The position numbers and the translations under genes are program-made. Below are positions 1-10,400 of a stretch of 64,000 bases of DNA, piece by piece. Numbering within the stretch: the stretch's first letter is position 1; the number at the start of each line of letters is the position of its first letter. Below the pieces are notes generated by a model. That model saw nothing but the letters and a program-made list of their open reading frames with translations, did not search any database and had not been told where the DNA came from. Source of the DNA: Pontibacter mangrovi (GTDB taxonomy: Bacteria; Bacteroidota; Bacteroidia; Cytophagales; Hymenobacteraceae); the NCBI RefSeq assembly GCF_006385705.1, contig NZ_VFRQ01000006.1, forward strand, positions 186,001 through 250,000, written 5' to 3'.

Positions 1-2400
1 GATATCCTGGGCGATGCCTATGAGTTCCTGATGCGCCACTTCGCCACTGAATCAGGCAAGAGCAAAGGGCAGTTCTATACGCCTGCCGAAGTATCACGAG
101 TACTGGCAAACATCATTGAGGTGGACAAGGCTATAAGCCCCTCCTACTCTGTGTATGACCCTACCTGTGGCTCAGGTTCGCTATTGCTGAAAGTAGTGCA
201 GGAGTCGCCTAAGGGCTTGAGTGTGTACGGTCAGGAAATGGACAATGCCACCAAAGCCCTGGCGGTGATGAATATGTGGCTGCACAACCACCCAGAGGCT
301 TCTATCGAGAAAGGAAACACCATCTCCACACCTAAGTTCAAAGAGAAGGATGGCTCACTGAAACGTTTCGATTACGTGGTAGCCAACCCTCCTTTTTCCA
401 CCAAGAGTTGGAGCAATGGTATTTCTCCAATGGATGATGAATTCGACCGCTTCAAAGAGTACGGTATACCGCCAGACAAGAACGGTGACTATGCTTTCCT
501 TCTGCACATTGTGGCATCTATGAAAAGCACAGGAAAGGCTGCGGTTATCTTGCCGCACGGTGTGCTGTTTAGAGGCAACGCAGAAGCAACCATCCGTAAG
601 AACCTAATTGAGCGCAGATACATCAAAGGCATCATTGGTTTACCTGCCAACCTGTTTTATGGTACGGGTATACCTGCCTGTATCATCGTGCTGGACAAAG
701 AAGGCGCTGACACACGTGAGGGTATCTTTATGATTGATGCCAGCAAAGGCTTCATCAAAGATGGCAACAAGAACAGGCTTCGTGAGCAGGATGTCCATAA
801 CATTGTGGATGCTTTCAAGAAGAACGCCACGGTTGATAAGTATGCCCGTTTCGTACCGTTTGCCGAGATTGAAGCGAATGAGTTCAACCTGAACATACCA
901 CGCTATATCGACACGCAGGAAGCAGAAGACATCCATGATTTGGATGCTCACTTGAATGGTGGTATACCGAACGCTGACATCGAATCGCTGAATAACTTCT
1001 GGAAAGTATACCCATCGCTGAAAGCAGAGATATTCGCTCCGCTGCGTGAGGGATACAGCCAGCTTAACATTGATGCCTCCGAGATAAAAGAAGCCATTTT
1101 CTCCCACCCTGAGTTCAAGCAGTTCAGCCAGGAAATGGAAGCGGTGTTCCATACATGGGTAGAAAAGAATAAGCCTGTGCTGTTGGGTATAGACGAAAAT
1201 ACGAAGCCAAAGGCGCTCATATACAACGTGGCGGAATCGCTACTGGAAGAGTATACCAATAAGCCTCTCGTGAACAAGTACGACATCTACCAGCACCTGA
1301 TGGACTACTGGAACGAGACCATGAAGGATGATGCCTACCTGATTGTAGAAGAAGGATGGGTAGCAAAGCTGCGTGTGGTGAAGCAAACCAAAAAGGAAAC
1401 TACCTATGACAGCGACTTGGTGCCAAAGCCGCTGGTGATAAACCGTTACTTCACCGAAGAATGGCAAGCCATACAGCAGCAGGAAGCCGAGCTGGAAAAC
1501 CTGCAAAACGAGTTCAACACGATGGTAGAGGACAATAGCGGTGAGGATGGCATTTTTGATGATGCGGAAAGCAGCAGGGTGAACAAAGCCGAACTTGCAA
1601 GCAAGCTGGAAGAGTACGAGAACTTAGCATTTGCAGCCCATTTTAAAGATGGTTATGCTGCCTACCAGGAAGCTGTTACGGCATTAGAGCAATGCGAGAG
1701 CAATCTCACCAGCCTTTTGCAAGGAGAAACCACCATGAGCTTCTTCGATAAATGCCTTAACGCCAAGGGTAAGTTAGCAAAGGGTAATGTGCAGGATAGG
1801 TTAACTGAACTGCAAAAATTGCTTACCGCTTCGCCTTCAAACAGCAACGGACAGACAGGTTTGTTTCATACAGCTTCTGCGGACGCAACATCTCAGCCGA
1901 ACGGTTTGGCAGCAGAGGTGAATTGCTTATCCGAGTACCTGGATTTAGTGGCAGAGCAATCGCAGTTAAAGAAAGTAGCTAAAACGCAGCGTCACAGCTT
2001 AAACAATTTACTGGAACTCCAACTGTTGCAGGCTCAGGAAGGTGAATACTTAGCCGAAATTAGAACGCTGCATACTTTGATGGAGCGGTTAGAAGCTATG
2101 AGCCAGTTATCAAACGCTATAAAAGAGGAATACAAGGTACTGGAAGAAAAGGTGTTGCTGAAGTATAAGCACCTGACTCCTGACGAAGTGAAAGTGCTGG
2201 TGGTGGATGATAAATGGCTGGCTACGCTTTATGCTACGGTACAGGGTGAAGTTGAAGCTATCTCCCATAGCCTGACGACCAGAATTAAAGATTTGGCAGA
2301 ACGCTATGACATCACCTTAGGCGAAGTAGACAGCGCAGTAGCCGAGTTAACAGCTAATGTAGATGCTCACCTTCAAAGAATGGGATTGGTATGGAGTTGA
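1..2400 (+). CDS. hsdM: Type I restriction-modification DNA methyltransferase subunit HsdM (5' end outside window)
   Basis: This is the N6-adenine methyltransferase subunit of a type I restriction-modification complex; with HsdS it methylates the recognition site. The frame is open from base 1 (DILGDAYEFL, a stretch typical of HsdM), so the first methionine in view at 31 is internal and the true start lies upstream. The N-terminal catalytic part shows FYTP near visible residue 25, the SAM-binding motif DPTCGSG at about 53-59 and the catalytic NPPF at about 129-132. The visible 799 residues are much longer than a typical HsdM of about 500. The C-terminal 400 or so residues are charged, probably coiled-coil, and of unknown role. 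The gene overlaps hsdS by 10 nt, so the two are probably translationally coupled. Confidence 0.95.
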   Translation, partial: DILGDAYEFLMRHFATESGKSKGQFYTPAEVSRVLANIIEVDKAISPSYSVYDPTCGSGSLLLKVVQESPKGLSVYGQEMDNATKALAVMNMWLHNHPEASIEKGNTISTPKFKEKDGSLKRFDYVVANPPFSTKSWSNGISPMDDEFDRFKEYGIPPDKNGDYAFLLHIVASMKSTGKAAVILPHGVLFRGNAEATIRKNLIERRYIKGIIGLPANLFYGTGIPACIIVLDKEGADTREGIFMIDASKGFIKDGNKNRLREQDVHNIVDAFKKNATVDKYARFVPFAEIEANEFNLNIPRYIDTQEAEDIHDLDAHLNGGIPNADIESLNNFWKVYPSLKAEIFAPLREGYSQLNIDASEIKEAIFSHPEFKQFSQEMEAVFHTWVEKNKPVLLGIDENTKPKALIYNVAESLLEEYTNKPLVNKYDIYQHLMDYWNETMKDDAYLIVEEGWVAKLRVVKQTKKETTYDSDLVPKPLVINRYFTEEWQAIQQQEAELENLQNEFNTMVEDNSGEDGIFDDAESSRVNKAELASKLEEYENLAFAAHFKDGYAAYQEAVTALEQCESNLTSLLQGETTMSFFDKCLNAKGKLAKGNVQDRLTELQKLLTASPSNSNGQTGLFHTASADATSQPNGLAAEVNCLSEYLDLVAEQSQLKKVAKTQRHSLNNLLELQLLQAQEGEYLAEIRTLHTLMERLEAMSQLSNAIKEEYKVLEEKVLLKYKHLTPDEVKVLVVDDKWLATLYATVQGEVEAISHSLTTRIKDLAERYDITLGEVDSAVAELTANVDAHLQRMGLVWS

Positions 2401-3662
2401 TAGCAGCAGAAAACAAAGCCCAAGTAAGGGAAGGATACAAGAAAACTGAGGTTGGGGTTATACCTAAAGATTGGGATGTTATTACCTTAGGTGATATTGG
2501 GGACACCATTATTGGGTTAACATACAAACCAGAAAACATCTGTAAAGATGGAACATTAGTACTGCGTTCCTCTAACATTCAAGAGAATGTTCTTACCTAT
2601 AACGACAATGTTTATGTTAATTCAGTTATACCTGAAAAGCTCAGAACTAAAGTAGGTGATATACTGATTTGTGTTCGAAACGGTAGCAGAAATCTAATTG
2701 GTAAATGTGCTGTGATTGATAGTAAAGCCGAGAATGAATCATTTGGAGCTTTCATGTCGGTTTACAGGTCTTCAAGTTACGCATATGTCTATCATGCTTT
2801 TCAATCTAACATTATCAAAAAGCAGATTGAAGAGAACTTAGGAGCTACTATTAATCAAATCACTAACAAAGTTCTAAATTCTTTTAGAATACCATATCCA
2901 CCATCTTCTACAGAAAGAGACTTAATAGCTAAAACTATAAGTGATGTTGATGCTTTAATCAACAACTTGGATAAGCTTATCACCAAAAAGAAAGCCATCA
3001 AACAAGGTGCGATGCAGCAACTGCTTAAATCTCCCAAGCAAGGTGGCAAACGCTTACCTGGGTTTGAGGGTGAATGGGTAGAGAAAACATTAGGTGAAGT
3101 TGCTGAGGTAATTAGTGGAGGAACTCCCAAAACCTCTGTAAGTTCATACTGGGCAGATGATATTTGGTGGTGTACTCCAACCGATATAACGAGCTGCAAA
3201 GGAAAATACATCACGACAACTGAGAAAAAGATATCAAAGTTAGCTCTCCAAAATAGCTCTGCAAATCTTCTACCTAAAGGCACATTACTGCTTTGCAGCA
3301 GAGCAACGATAGGTGTGGTTAGAATAGCTAATGTTGAAATTTCAACGAATCAAGGCTTCAAGTCATTATTATGTAATTCTAAGGTCATAAATAACGAATT
3401 TCTTTACTATCTAATATTAACAAAGAGAAATGAGCTTATTGAAAAAGCAATTGGCTCCACATTCCTTGAGATATCTAAGAAAGACACAAAGAATCTACCA
3501 ATTACAGTTCCCCCGACACTACCTGAGCAAGAAGCTATTGCCACTATCCTATCCGACATGGATGCCGAAATAGAAAATCTTGAAAAGAAGAAGGCAAAGT
3601 ACCAGCGCATAAAGCAAGGTATGATGCAGGAACTGTTAACAGGAAAAACCAGACTGGTATGA
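2391..3662 (+). CDS. hsdS: Type I restriction-modification specificity subunit HsdS
   Basis: HsdS carries the DNA recognition of the type I complex and bridges HsdM and HsdR. At 423 residues it has the usual two-repeat layout: a first target recognition domain (about 15-160), a central coiled-coil spacer (about 180-205, with DVDALINNLDKL), a second target recognition domain starting near 225 (GEVAEVISGGTPKTS) and a C-terminal coiled coil (SDMDAEIENLEKKKAKY). The two spacer helices match each other, as expected for the pseudo-dimeric fold. The start lies inside the hsdM end (10 nt overlap) and the stop overlaps the hsdR start as ATGA. The recognition sequence cannot be read from the protein by eye. 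HsdS base composition is more AT-rich than its neighbours, which is common because recognition domains are exchanged between strains. Confidence 0.95.
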   Translation: MELIAAENKAQVREGYKKTEVGVIPKDWDVITLGDIGDTIIGLTYKPENICKDGTLVLRSSNIQENVLTYNDNVYVNSVIPEKLRTKVGDILICVRNGSRNLIGKCAVIDSKAENESFGAFMSVYRSSSYAYVYHAFQSNIIKKQIEENLGATINQITNKVLNSFRIPYPPSSTERDLIAKTISDVDALINNLDKLITKKKAIKQGAMQQLLKSPKQGGKRLPGFEGEWVEKTLGEVAEVISGGTPKTSVSSYWADDIWWCTPTDITSCKGKYITTTEKKISKLALQNSSANLLPKGTLLLCSRATIGVVRIANVEISTNQGFKSLLCNSKVINNEFLYYLILTKRNELIEKAIGSTFLEISKKDTKNLPITVPPTLPEQEAIATILSDMDAEIENLEKKKAKYQRIKQGMMQELLTGKTRLV

Positions 3663-6600
3663 GCAACGATGTGGGAAAATCCGAACGGGAAACCCAAGAC
3701 CGTATCAAAATTCTGTTTCAGCAGGAGCTTGGCTATCACTACTTAGGTGATTGGGAAAAGGAAGAGCGCACGCTGCCAGTAGAAACAGGCTTGCTGTTCA
3801 ACTTCCTTACGGTGCAGCAGGGCTATTCCGCTACGTTGGCAAACAAAGCCATCGACACCCTCACCAAAGCCGCCTCAGACCTCACCAACGGACTGTATGC
3901 CGCCAACAAAGAGGTATATACCATGCTCCGTTATGGCGTGTCAGAGAAAGAGGAAGTAGGCAAGAACAAGGATACGGTCTGGTTAATCAACTGGAAAGAA
4001 CCACATAAAAACCACTTTGCTATAGCCGAAGAGGTAACAGTGAAAGGCAAGCACAACAAGCGCCCAGACATCGTTATCTACGTCAACGGCATTGCGCTTG
4101 GCGTACTGGAACTAAAACGCAGCAAGTGTGGCGTTACGCAAGGTATACGCCAGAACCTGGACAACCAGAAACCCGAGTTCATAGAGCGTTTCTTCACCAC
4201 CATGCAGTTGGTGCTGGCAGGCAACGACACACAGGGCTTACGCTATGGTACCATAGAAACACCCGAGAAGTATTACCTAAGCTGGAAAGAAGAAAGCAAC
4301 AAGCAATACGATTACCTGCTGGATAAGCACCTGTCGCTGCTATGCGAAAAGAAACGCTTCTTGGAGCTGATACACGACTTTGTAGTGTTCGATGGTGGTA
4401 TCAAAAAGCTGTGCCGCCCTAACCAGTTCTTCGGCATACGAGCCGCTCAGCAGCACGTGCGTGAACGTAAAGGTGGTATCATCTGGCACACGCAGGGCAG
4501 CGGAAAGAGTCTTACCATGGTCTGGCTCACCAAATGGATTCGGGAGAATGTGAAAGACAGCCGTGTGCTTATCATCACTGACCGAGACGAACTGGACGAC
4601 CAGATACAAAAGCTGTTCCTTGGGGTGGATGAAAATATCTACCGCACCACCAGCGGCAAAGACCTGCTCCGTGTGCTGAATGAAAAGACACCATGGCTTA
4701 TCTGTAGCCTGGTACATAAGTTCGGTCGGCAGTCAGAAGAAGGCGATGTAAACTCCTACATCGAAGAGCTGAAACAAAACTTAGCACAGGACTTTAAAGC
4801 GAAAGGCGACATTTACGTGTTCGTAGATGAGTGCCACCGCACCCAATCAGGCAAGCTGCACGATGCCATGAAAGCCATTCTGCCTGATGCCATGTTTATT
4901 GGTTTTACGGGTACTCCCCTGCTCAAAAAAGACAAGCAGAAAAGTATAGAGATATTTGGTCCGTACATCGGCAACCCTTACAAGTTCGATGAAGCCGTAG
5001 AAGATGGCGTGGTGCTGGACTTGCTCTATGAAGCACGTGATGTGGAGCAGTTCGTAACAGACCAGCAAAGCATAGACGAGTGGTTCGATGCCGAAACAAA
5101 AGGCTTGACCGATGTAGCCAGAGTGGAGCTGAAGAAGAAGTGGGGAACGATGCAAAAGGTGTTGGGTTCTAAGTCTCGGCTCGAAAAGATTGTCTTCGAC
5201 ATCATAAAAGACTTCAAAGTAAGACCTCGCTTATCCAGCGGTGAAGGCAACGCCATGCTGGTATCTGGCAGCATCTACCAGGCTTGCAAGTACTACGAGC
5301 TGTTCCAACAGTATGGCTTAAAGGAATGTGCTATTATCACCTCCTACAACCCCACGGCAGCCGACATCAAAGGAGAAGAAACAGGCGAAGGCTCCCCTAC
5401 CGATAAGCTGTTGCAGTACGAGGTATACCAGAAGATGCTCAACGGCAAAACGCCCGAGCTATTCGAGGACGAGGTGAAGACCAAGTTCAAGAAAGAACCA
5501 GCTAAGATGAAGCTGCTTATCGTGGTGGACAAACTGCTCACAGGCTTCGATGCGCCATCTGCTACCTACCTCTACATCGACAAGAGCATGCAAGACCACG
5601 GCTTGTTCCAAGCCATTTGCAGGGTGAACAGAGTCGATACAGAAGATAAGGAGTACGGTTATATCGTGGACTATAAAGACCTGTTCAAGAGCCTAAAGAA
5701 GTCTATTAAAGACTATACCTCTGGTGCTTTAGATGATTATGATTCGGATGATGTGAAAGGCTTGCTTGTTGACCGACTGGAAAAGAGCCGAGAGGATTTG
5801 GACACCGCTTTGGAAACGGTGAAAGCCATGTGCGAACCCGTGTTTCCAAAAGACGAGCCAACCTTTATCCGATTCTTCTGTGGCAACACAGAAAACCGAG
5901 ACGACCTGAGCAAGACCGAGGAAAAACGTGTAGCCCTCTACAAAGCCACCGCTTCCCTGATGCGAGCCTATGCCAACATCGCAAACGAGATGGAAAAGGC
6001 TGGCTATACCGCAGAGCAGGCACAGAAGATAAAGGAAGAAGTCAAATACTACTCCGACCTGCGTGATACCATCAAGAACGCCAGTGGTGACTACGTAGAC
6101 CTGAAACGCTATGAGCCTGGTATGCGCCAACTCATGGACATGTACCTGTCAGCCAACAGCAGCAAAAAGATATCCGACTTCGAGAACAAATCGCTGGTAC
6201 AGCTTATCCTGCAAGTAAATGAGGACGAAGGCGAGTACAAGAAAAACGATAAGAAGAAGCAGGAAGCAATGGCAGAGACCATCGAGAACAACATGCGGAA
6301 GGTGATTATCGAAGAATCGGCTTCCAACCCGAAGTACTACGAGAAGATGTCTAAGTTGCTGGACGAGCTGATACAGCAACGCAAAGCCGCTGTGATAGCC
6401 TATAAGGAGTACCTGGATAAGATAGCGAAGCTGGCAGAGCAGGTGGAGCAGCCAGCCAAAACATCAGATTACCCCACTCCCCTTACCACCAAAGGCAAAC
6501 GAGCTTTGTATGACAACTTGGACAAAGACCTGACACTTGCTTTAGCCGTGGACAGCATCATACAGACCACCAAGATGGACGATTGGCGTGACCATTGGCT

Positions 6601-6700
6601 GAAAGAAAAGAAGCTTCGGTTGGCTGTAAACGAGGTGCTGAAAGATGAAGAGAAAGCAGAGGAGTTGATGAAAATTATCAGGGAGAATGACGAGTACTAA
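3659..6700 (+). CDS. hsdR: Type I restriction endonuclease subunit HsdR
   Basis: HsdR is the ATP-dependent translocase and nuclease subunit that cleaves unmethylated DNA. At 1013 residues it is full length. The N-terminal PD-(D/E)XK nuclease is visible as RPDIVIYV near residue 135 with VLELKR about 15 residues later. The superfamily 2 motor follows: Walker A QGSGKS near 279-284, motif II DECH near 390, motif III GFTGTP near 418, and the motif V/VI region GFDAPS and AICRVNR around 635-665. The C-terminal third is helical and probably binds HsdM/HsdS. It overlaps hsdS by 4 nt (ATGA) and the next gene by 14 nt, so hsdM-hsdS-hsdR and the metallopeptidase look like one operon. No frameshift is seen, so the system is probably functional if the missing 5' end of hsdM is intact. 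Confidence 0.96.
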   Translation: MSNDVGKSERETQDRIKILFQQELGYHYLGDWEKEERTLPVETGLLFNFLTVQQGYSATLANKAIDTLTKAASDLTNGLYAANKEVYTMLRYGVSEKEEVGKNKDTVWLINWKEPHKNHFAIAEEVTVKGKHNKRPDIVIYVNGIALGVLELKRSKCGVTQGIRQNLDNQKPEFIERFFTTMQLVLAGNDTQGLRYGTIETPEKYYLSWKEESNKQYDYLLDKHLSLLCEKKRFLELIHDFVVFDGGIKKLCRPNQFFGIRAAQQHVRERKGGIIWHTQGSGKSLTMVWLTKWIRENVKDSRVLIITDRDELDDQIQKLFLGVDENIYRTTSGKDLLRVLNEKTPWLICSLVHKFGRQSEEGDVNSYIEELKQNLAQDFKAKGDIYVFVDECHRTQSGKLHDAMKAILPDAMFIGFTGTPLLKKDKQKSIEIFGPYIGNPYKFDEAVEDGVVLDLLYEARDVEQFVTDQQSIDEWFDAETKGLTDVARVELKKKWGTMQKVLGSKSRLEKIVFDIIKDFKVRPRLSSGEGNAMLVSGSIYQACKYYELFQQYGLKECAIITSYNPTAADIKGEETGEGSPTDKLLQYEVYQKMLNGKTPELFEDEVKTKFKKEPAKMKLLIVVDKLLTGFDAPSATYLYIDKSMQDHGLFQAICRVNRVDTEDKEYGYIVDYKDLFKSLKKSIKDYTSGALDDYDSDDVKGLLVDRLEKSREDLDTALETVKAMCEPVFPKDEPTFIRFFCGNTENRDDLSKTEEKRVALYKATASLMRAYANIANEMEKAGYTAEQAQKIKEEVKYYSDLRDTIKNASGDYVDLKRYEPGMRQLMDMYLSANSSKKISDFENKSLVQLILQVNEDEGEYKKNDKKKQEAMAETIENNMRKVIIEESASNPKYYEKMSKLLDELIQQRKAAVIAYKEYLDKIAKLAEQVEQPAKTSDYPTPLTTKGKRALYDNLDKDLTLALAVDSIIQTTKMDDWRDHWLKEKKLRLAVNEVLKDEEKAEELMKIIRENDEY

Positions 6701-7418
6701 GCAGGAAACGATACAGATAGCCAACATAGAGGTAGACATAGTACGAAAAGCGATAAAGAACATGCACTTGGCGGTTTACCCTCCGACAGGTAGGGTTCGC
6801 TTAGCCGCCCCATCGCACACCGATAGCGAAGTGATACGCCTCTTTGCCATCTCCAAGCTGGGCTGGATAAAGAAGCATATCAAGAACTTTCAGAACCAGG
6901 AACGGGAAACGCCACGTGAGTACATCTCAGGCGAGAGCCATTACCTATTCGGTCAGCGCTACCTGCTCAACGTGATAGAACGGGATGGCTATAACAAGGT
7001 GGAGTTCAAAAATAACCGCCAAATCAACTTGTATGTTCGACCTGGCGCTACGCTGGAAGAAAAGGCGAAAGTACTGAAAGAGTGGTATCGAAAGCAGTTG
7101 AAAGCCATTGTACCAGACATGATAGCAAAATGGGAAACTGTAATTGGTGTGAAAGCCGACAGTTGGGGTGTGAAACAGATGAAGACCAAATGGGGAGCCT
7201 GTAACATCGAAGACAAGCGCATCTGGCTTAATTTGCAGTTGGCGAAGAAGCCGAAAAACTGCTTAGAGTACATCATCGTCCACGAGCTGGTTCACCTGCT
7301 CGAACGCCACCACAACGACCAATTCATAGCCTACATGAACCAGTTCATGCCGAATTGGCGGCAGCACAGGGATGAACTGAATAGGTTGCCTGTGTCGCAT
7401 AGTGATTGGGAGTATTGA
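6687..7418 (+). CDS. YgjP-family (DUF45) zinc metallopeptidase-like protein
   Basis: A 243-residue protein of the YgjP/DUF45 metal-dependent hydrolase family (COG1451). The zinc site is visible as HELVH at about residues 199-203, followed by ERHHNDQF, and the upstream signature KTKWGACN is typical of the family. The start overlaps the hsdR stop by 14 nt, so it is the fourth cistron of the restriction operon. Genes of this family are often found directly behind hsdR; its contribution to restriction is not established, and a role in turnover of the complex is only inference. There is no signal peptide, so it should act in the cytoplasm. Confidence 0.88.
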   Translation: MTSTKQETIQIANIEVDIVRKAIKNMHLAVYPPTGRVRLAAPSHTDSEVIRLFAISKLGWIKKHIKNFQNQERETPREYISGESHYLFGQRYLLNVIERDGYNKVEFKNNRQINLYVRPGATLEEKAKVLKEWYRKQLKAIVPDMIAKWETVIGVKADSWGVKQMKTKWGACNIEDKRIWLNLQLAKKPKNCLEYIIVHELVHLLERHHNDQFIAYMNQFMPNWRQHRDELNRLPVSHSDWEY

Positions 7419-7487
7419 TTACATGCATCACCTACTACTTAAGATTTTAAAAGCTTACTATATAAGACAAACTTTTACCTTTTAGCC

Positions 7488-10400
7488 ATGACTGTTTTTA
7501 GAGCAGGTTACTATGTTGACGAGCTTAATGAACGCCTGAGACAAATTGCAGGAGATGATGTGCTTAGCAGGTTTTACACAAACAGCCTGTTTTTCACAAT
7601 ATCGAATCTACCTGAATACATAAACTACAATGAAGCCTCTCCCCTACTTAAAGTTGCTTGGAACCTCGTAACCAGAGGAACTCCAACAAGAGCTTCAATT
7701 AGCTTAAGCACATCAGTTCTGTCTGCGCACCTACCTGAAGCTTTCTTAGGATTCTCAAGTGATAAGGCAGTTACCACAGCCAAGTTTGATGATGCTTTTT
7801 TCGAGGATTTAGATGAAGAGTTAGTGTGTCAACTTCTAAACCACTTTAACTCCTGCACTATTGAGGATGTAGTGGAGCTTGGCTCAAAGTACCTGGCATT
7901 GTACAAGGTGCTGTACGACTTCATAGTTGCCGCACAGGTGCAGACTGCGACTCTACTTTCTTTACTTGATGTTGCTTATGAGAATGTTGCTAAGGTTCAG
8001 CTAAACCGACTACAGGCACCATTAGCAACCGCTATAATTCAGGATTTAAACGAACTTTTTACTGCGCTTAACTCTCTGGCTTCTAACAATGAAGTTAAGA
8101 TACCGATACTCGAAATCAGCACTGATACAGATGCAATCAGAATAAGCACAGACGCAAAAGATAGAAACTGTCGAGCAATCAGTAGCTTTATTACCCATGA
8201 CCCTGATGAAGACTATTACTGTAGAGTATTAACAGACAGGCGAGTTAACTATGCTAAGTTAGGAAAGGTTATCGAGCAGGAAGTTAACGATAAATACACG
8301 CAACATTTCGAGTACAAAACAAAGAAGCAGGAGAAGGCATTACTATATTTTCTGAACAATATTTTCAGGAAGACAAAATTTAGGGCTGGTCAGGAAGCCA
8401 TCATCAACAGAGCAATACAGGGAAAAGATGTTATAGGGTTGTTACCGACTGGCGGTGGTAAGTCACTTACCTATCAAATATGCGCTATTCTTCATCCTGG
8501 GGTAACCATTGTCGTTGACCCTATCAACTCGTTGATGAAAGACCAATACGATAAGCTGATTGAGAACGGCATCACCAGGACAGCTTTCATCAACTCTTTC
8601 AACACCAAAGACGAAAGACAGAAGAACATCGAAAGCCTTACCGAAAGCAAGTTTTTAATCCTTTTCGTTTCACCAGAGCGCTTTCAAATTGAGGTGTTCA
8701 GAAGCTCGCTTTATAGTTGCATAAACAACGGAGTGTACTATAGCTACGCTGTGATTGATGAAGCACATTGCGTATCGGAATGGGGGCATGACTTTAGACA
8801 TACCTACTTAAAGCTTGCGCAGAACCTGAAAAGGTTTTGTAAACCTAAGAGCGGTAACCTGACGCTGTACGGTTTAACCGCAACTGCCTCTTTCGATGTG
8901 CTTGCTGACGTGCAGCGGGAACTTGAAATGGAAGAAAACGCCATTGTAAGTCTTCCTGCGGAAGCAATCGACAGGAAAGAACTCAATTTTGAAATATTAA
9001 AAGTCGACACACCTGTATCTGAAGGCATTGAGTATTGGCAGCGCGAAAAGGCTTTAGGAGTAGACAAATACTCCATTATCAAGAGGACTATAGAACAGCT
9101 ACCTGAAAAAATAAAGAAGCATGAAAAAAACTATGGCTACCTAAATCAAGTTTCGTATTTCTTTCAACCAGAAGACAATACTTACAGAAACGCTGGCGTA
9201 ATCTTCTGTCCGACTAAATCCAATAAGCTTCCAAATGGTGTCATATCGCTCAACGATTATCTGAAGAAGCTAACTTATTTAAAAACAGGAACATTCTTTG
9301 GCAGCTCTGATGATGATACAATAAAAGATGATAGAATAGAGAGTGAGGCAGTGCTGTCGTATCAGAACCAGGATGATTTCATAAGGAACAAATCAAACCT
9401 TATGATAGCTACTAAGGCTTTCGGTATGGGTATTGATAAGCCCAACATTCGTTACTCTATCCATTACTCCTTTCCAAATTCTGTGGAAAGTTTCTACCAG
9501 GAAGCTGGTCGAGCTGGCAGGGATGGCTACCCATCTATCTGCTCGATAGTCTATCATCCTGCTGATATTCAGACAAACTACGACTTCTATCGAAACGCAT
9601 TTAAAGGTATAGAACGGGAGAAGCAGATTATAAATGAGCTTTTGGAAGAGGTTAAGTATGAAGATAACTTTTATGTTAATGTTCTGAATCGGCAGGTTCA
9701 AGATAAGTTTCCTGAGGTTAGCTCAATTAAGCTTTATAAGGACAGATATCTTTATGTAAATGGTGCATGGAAAGATGACCCCACAAAGAGAATCACAATA
9801 GGGAATATTGATTTAGAGCGAGATTTAAGAAGCTATCCTGATGCTGTAAAAAACTTTGACGCTGTTAAAGCTACTGAAATCCTGAATTACGCTAAGGGTA
9901 TATTGAGGCATGAGGTTTCAGATGGAGATTATCTGGAATGGTTGCGAACAAAATCAACCGATGGTATCAAAACCATGCTTCAAAACCAACACAGAGAGAA
10001 CTACATCCTCAAAATTGGTTTTACTAACGATACCATCACGAAGATGAAGGAAGTACTGGTAAGTGTGGGGTATGAAGATTTTGAAGAAGTAGTGATAAGA
10101 GCGGCTTATAATTTCAGCTCAAGCGAATACGACTTCATATCAAACCTGGCGTACCAATACGGTAAGTTTACTGGGTTCAGTAGAAAACTTAACCTAAATG
10201 CCGATACAGTTGAATACCTTCAAACGAACTACCATAAAATCAGGAATGCATCAGATACTCAACGAGCTATTTACAGAATGTCGATAGCTGGCATCATTGA
10301 TGATTATGTGATTGACTATGTGGGTCGCTTTATTGAGGTAAGGTTTAAAGCCAAGACAGACCAGGAATATAGAAATAACTTTGAAAAATATTTAAGGAGG

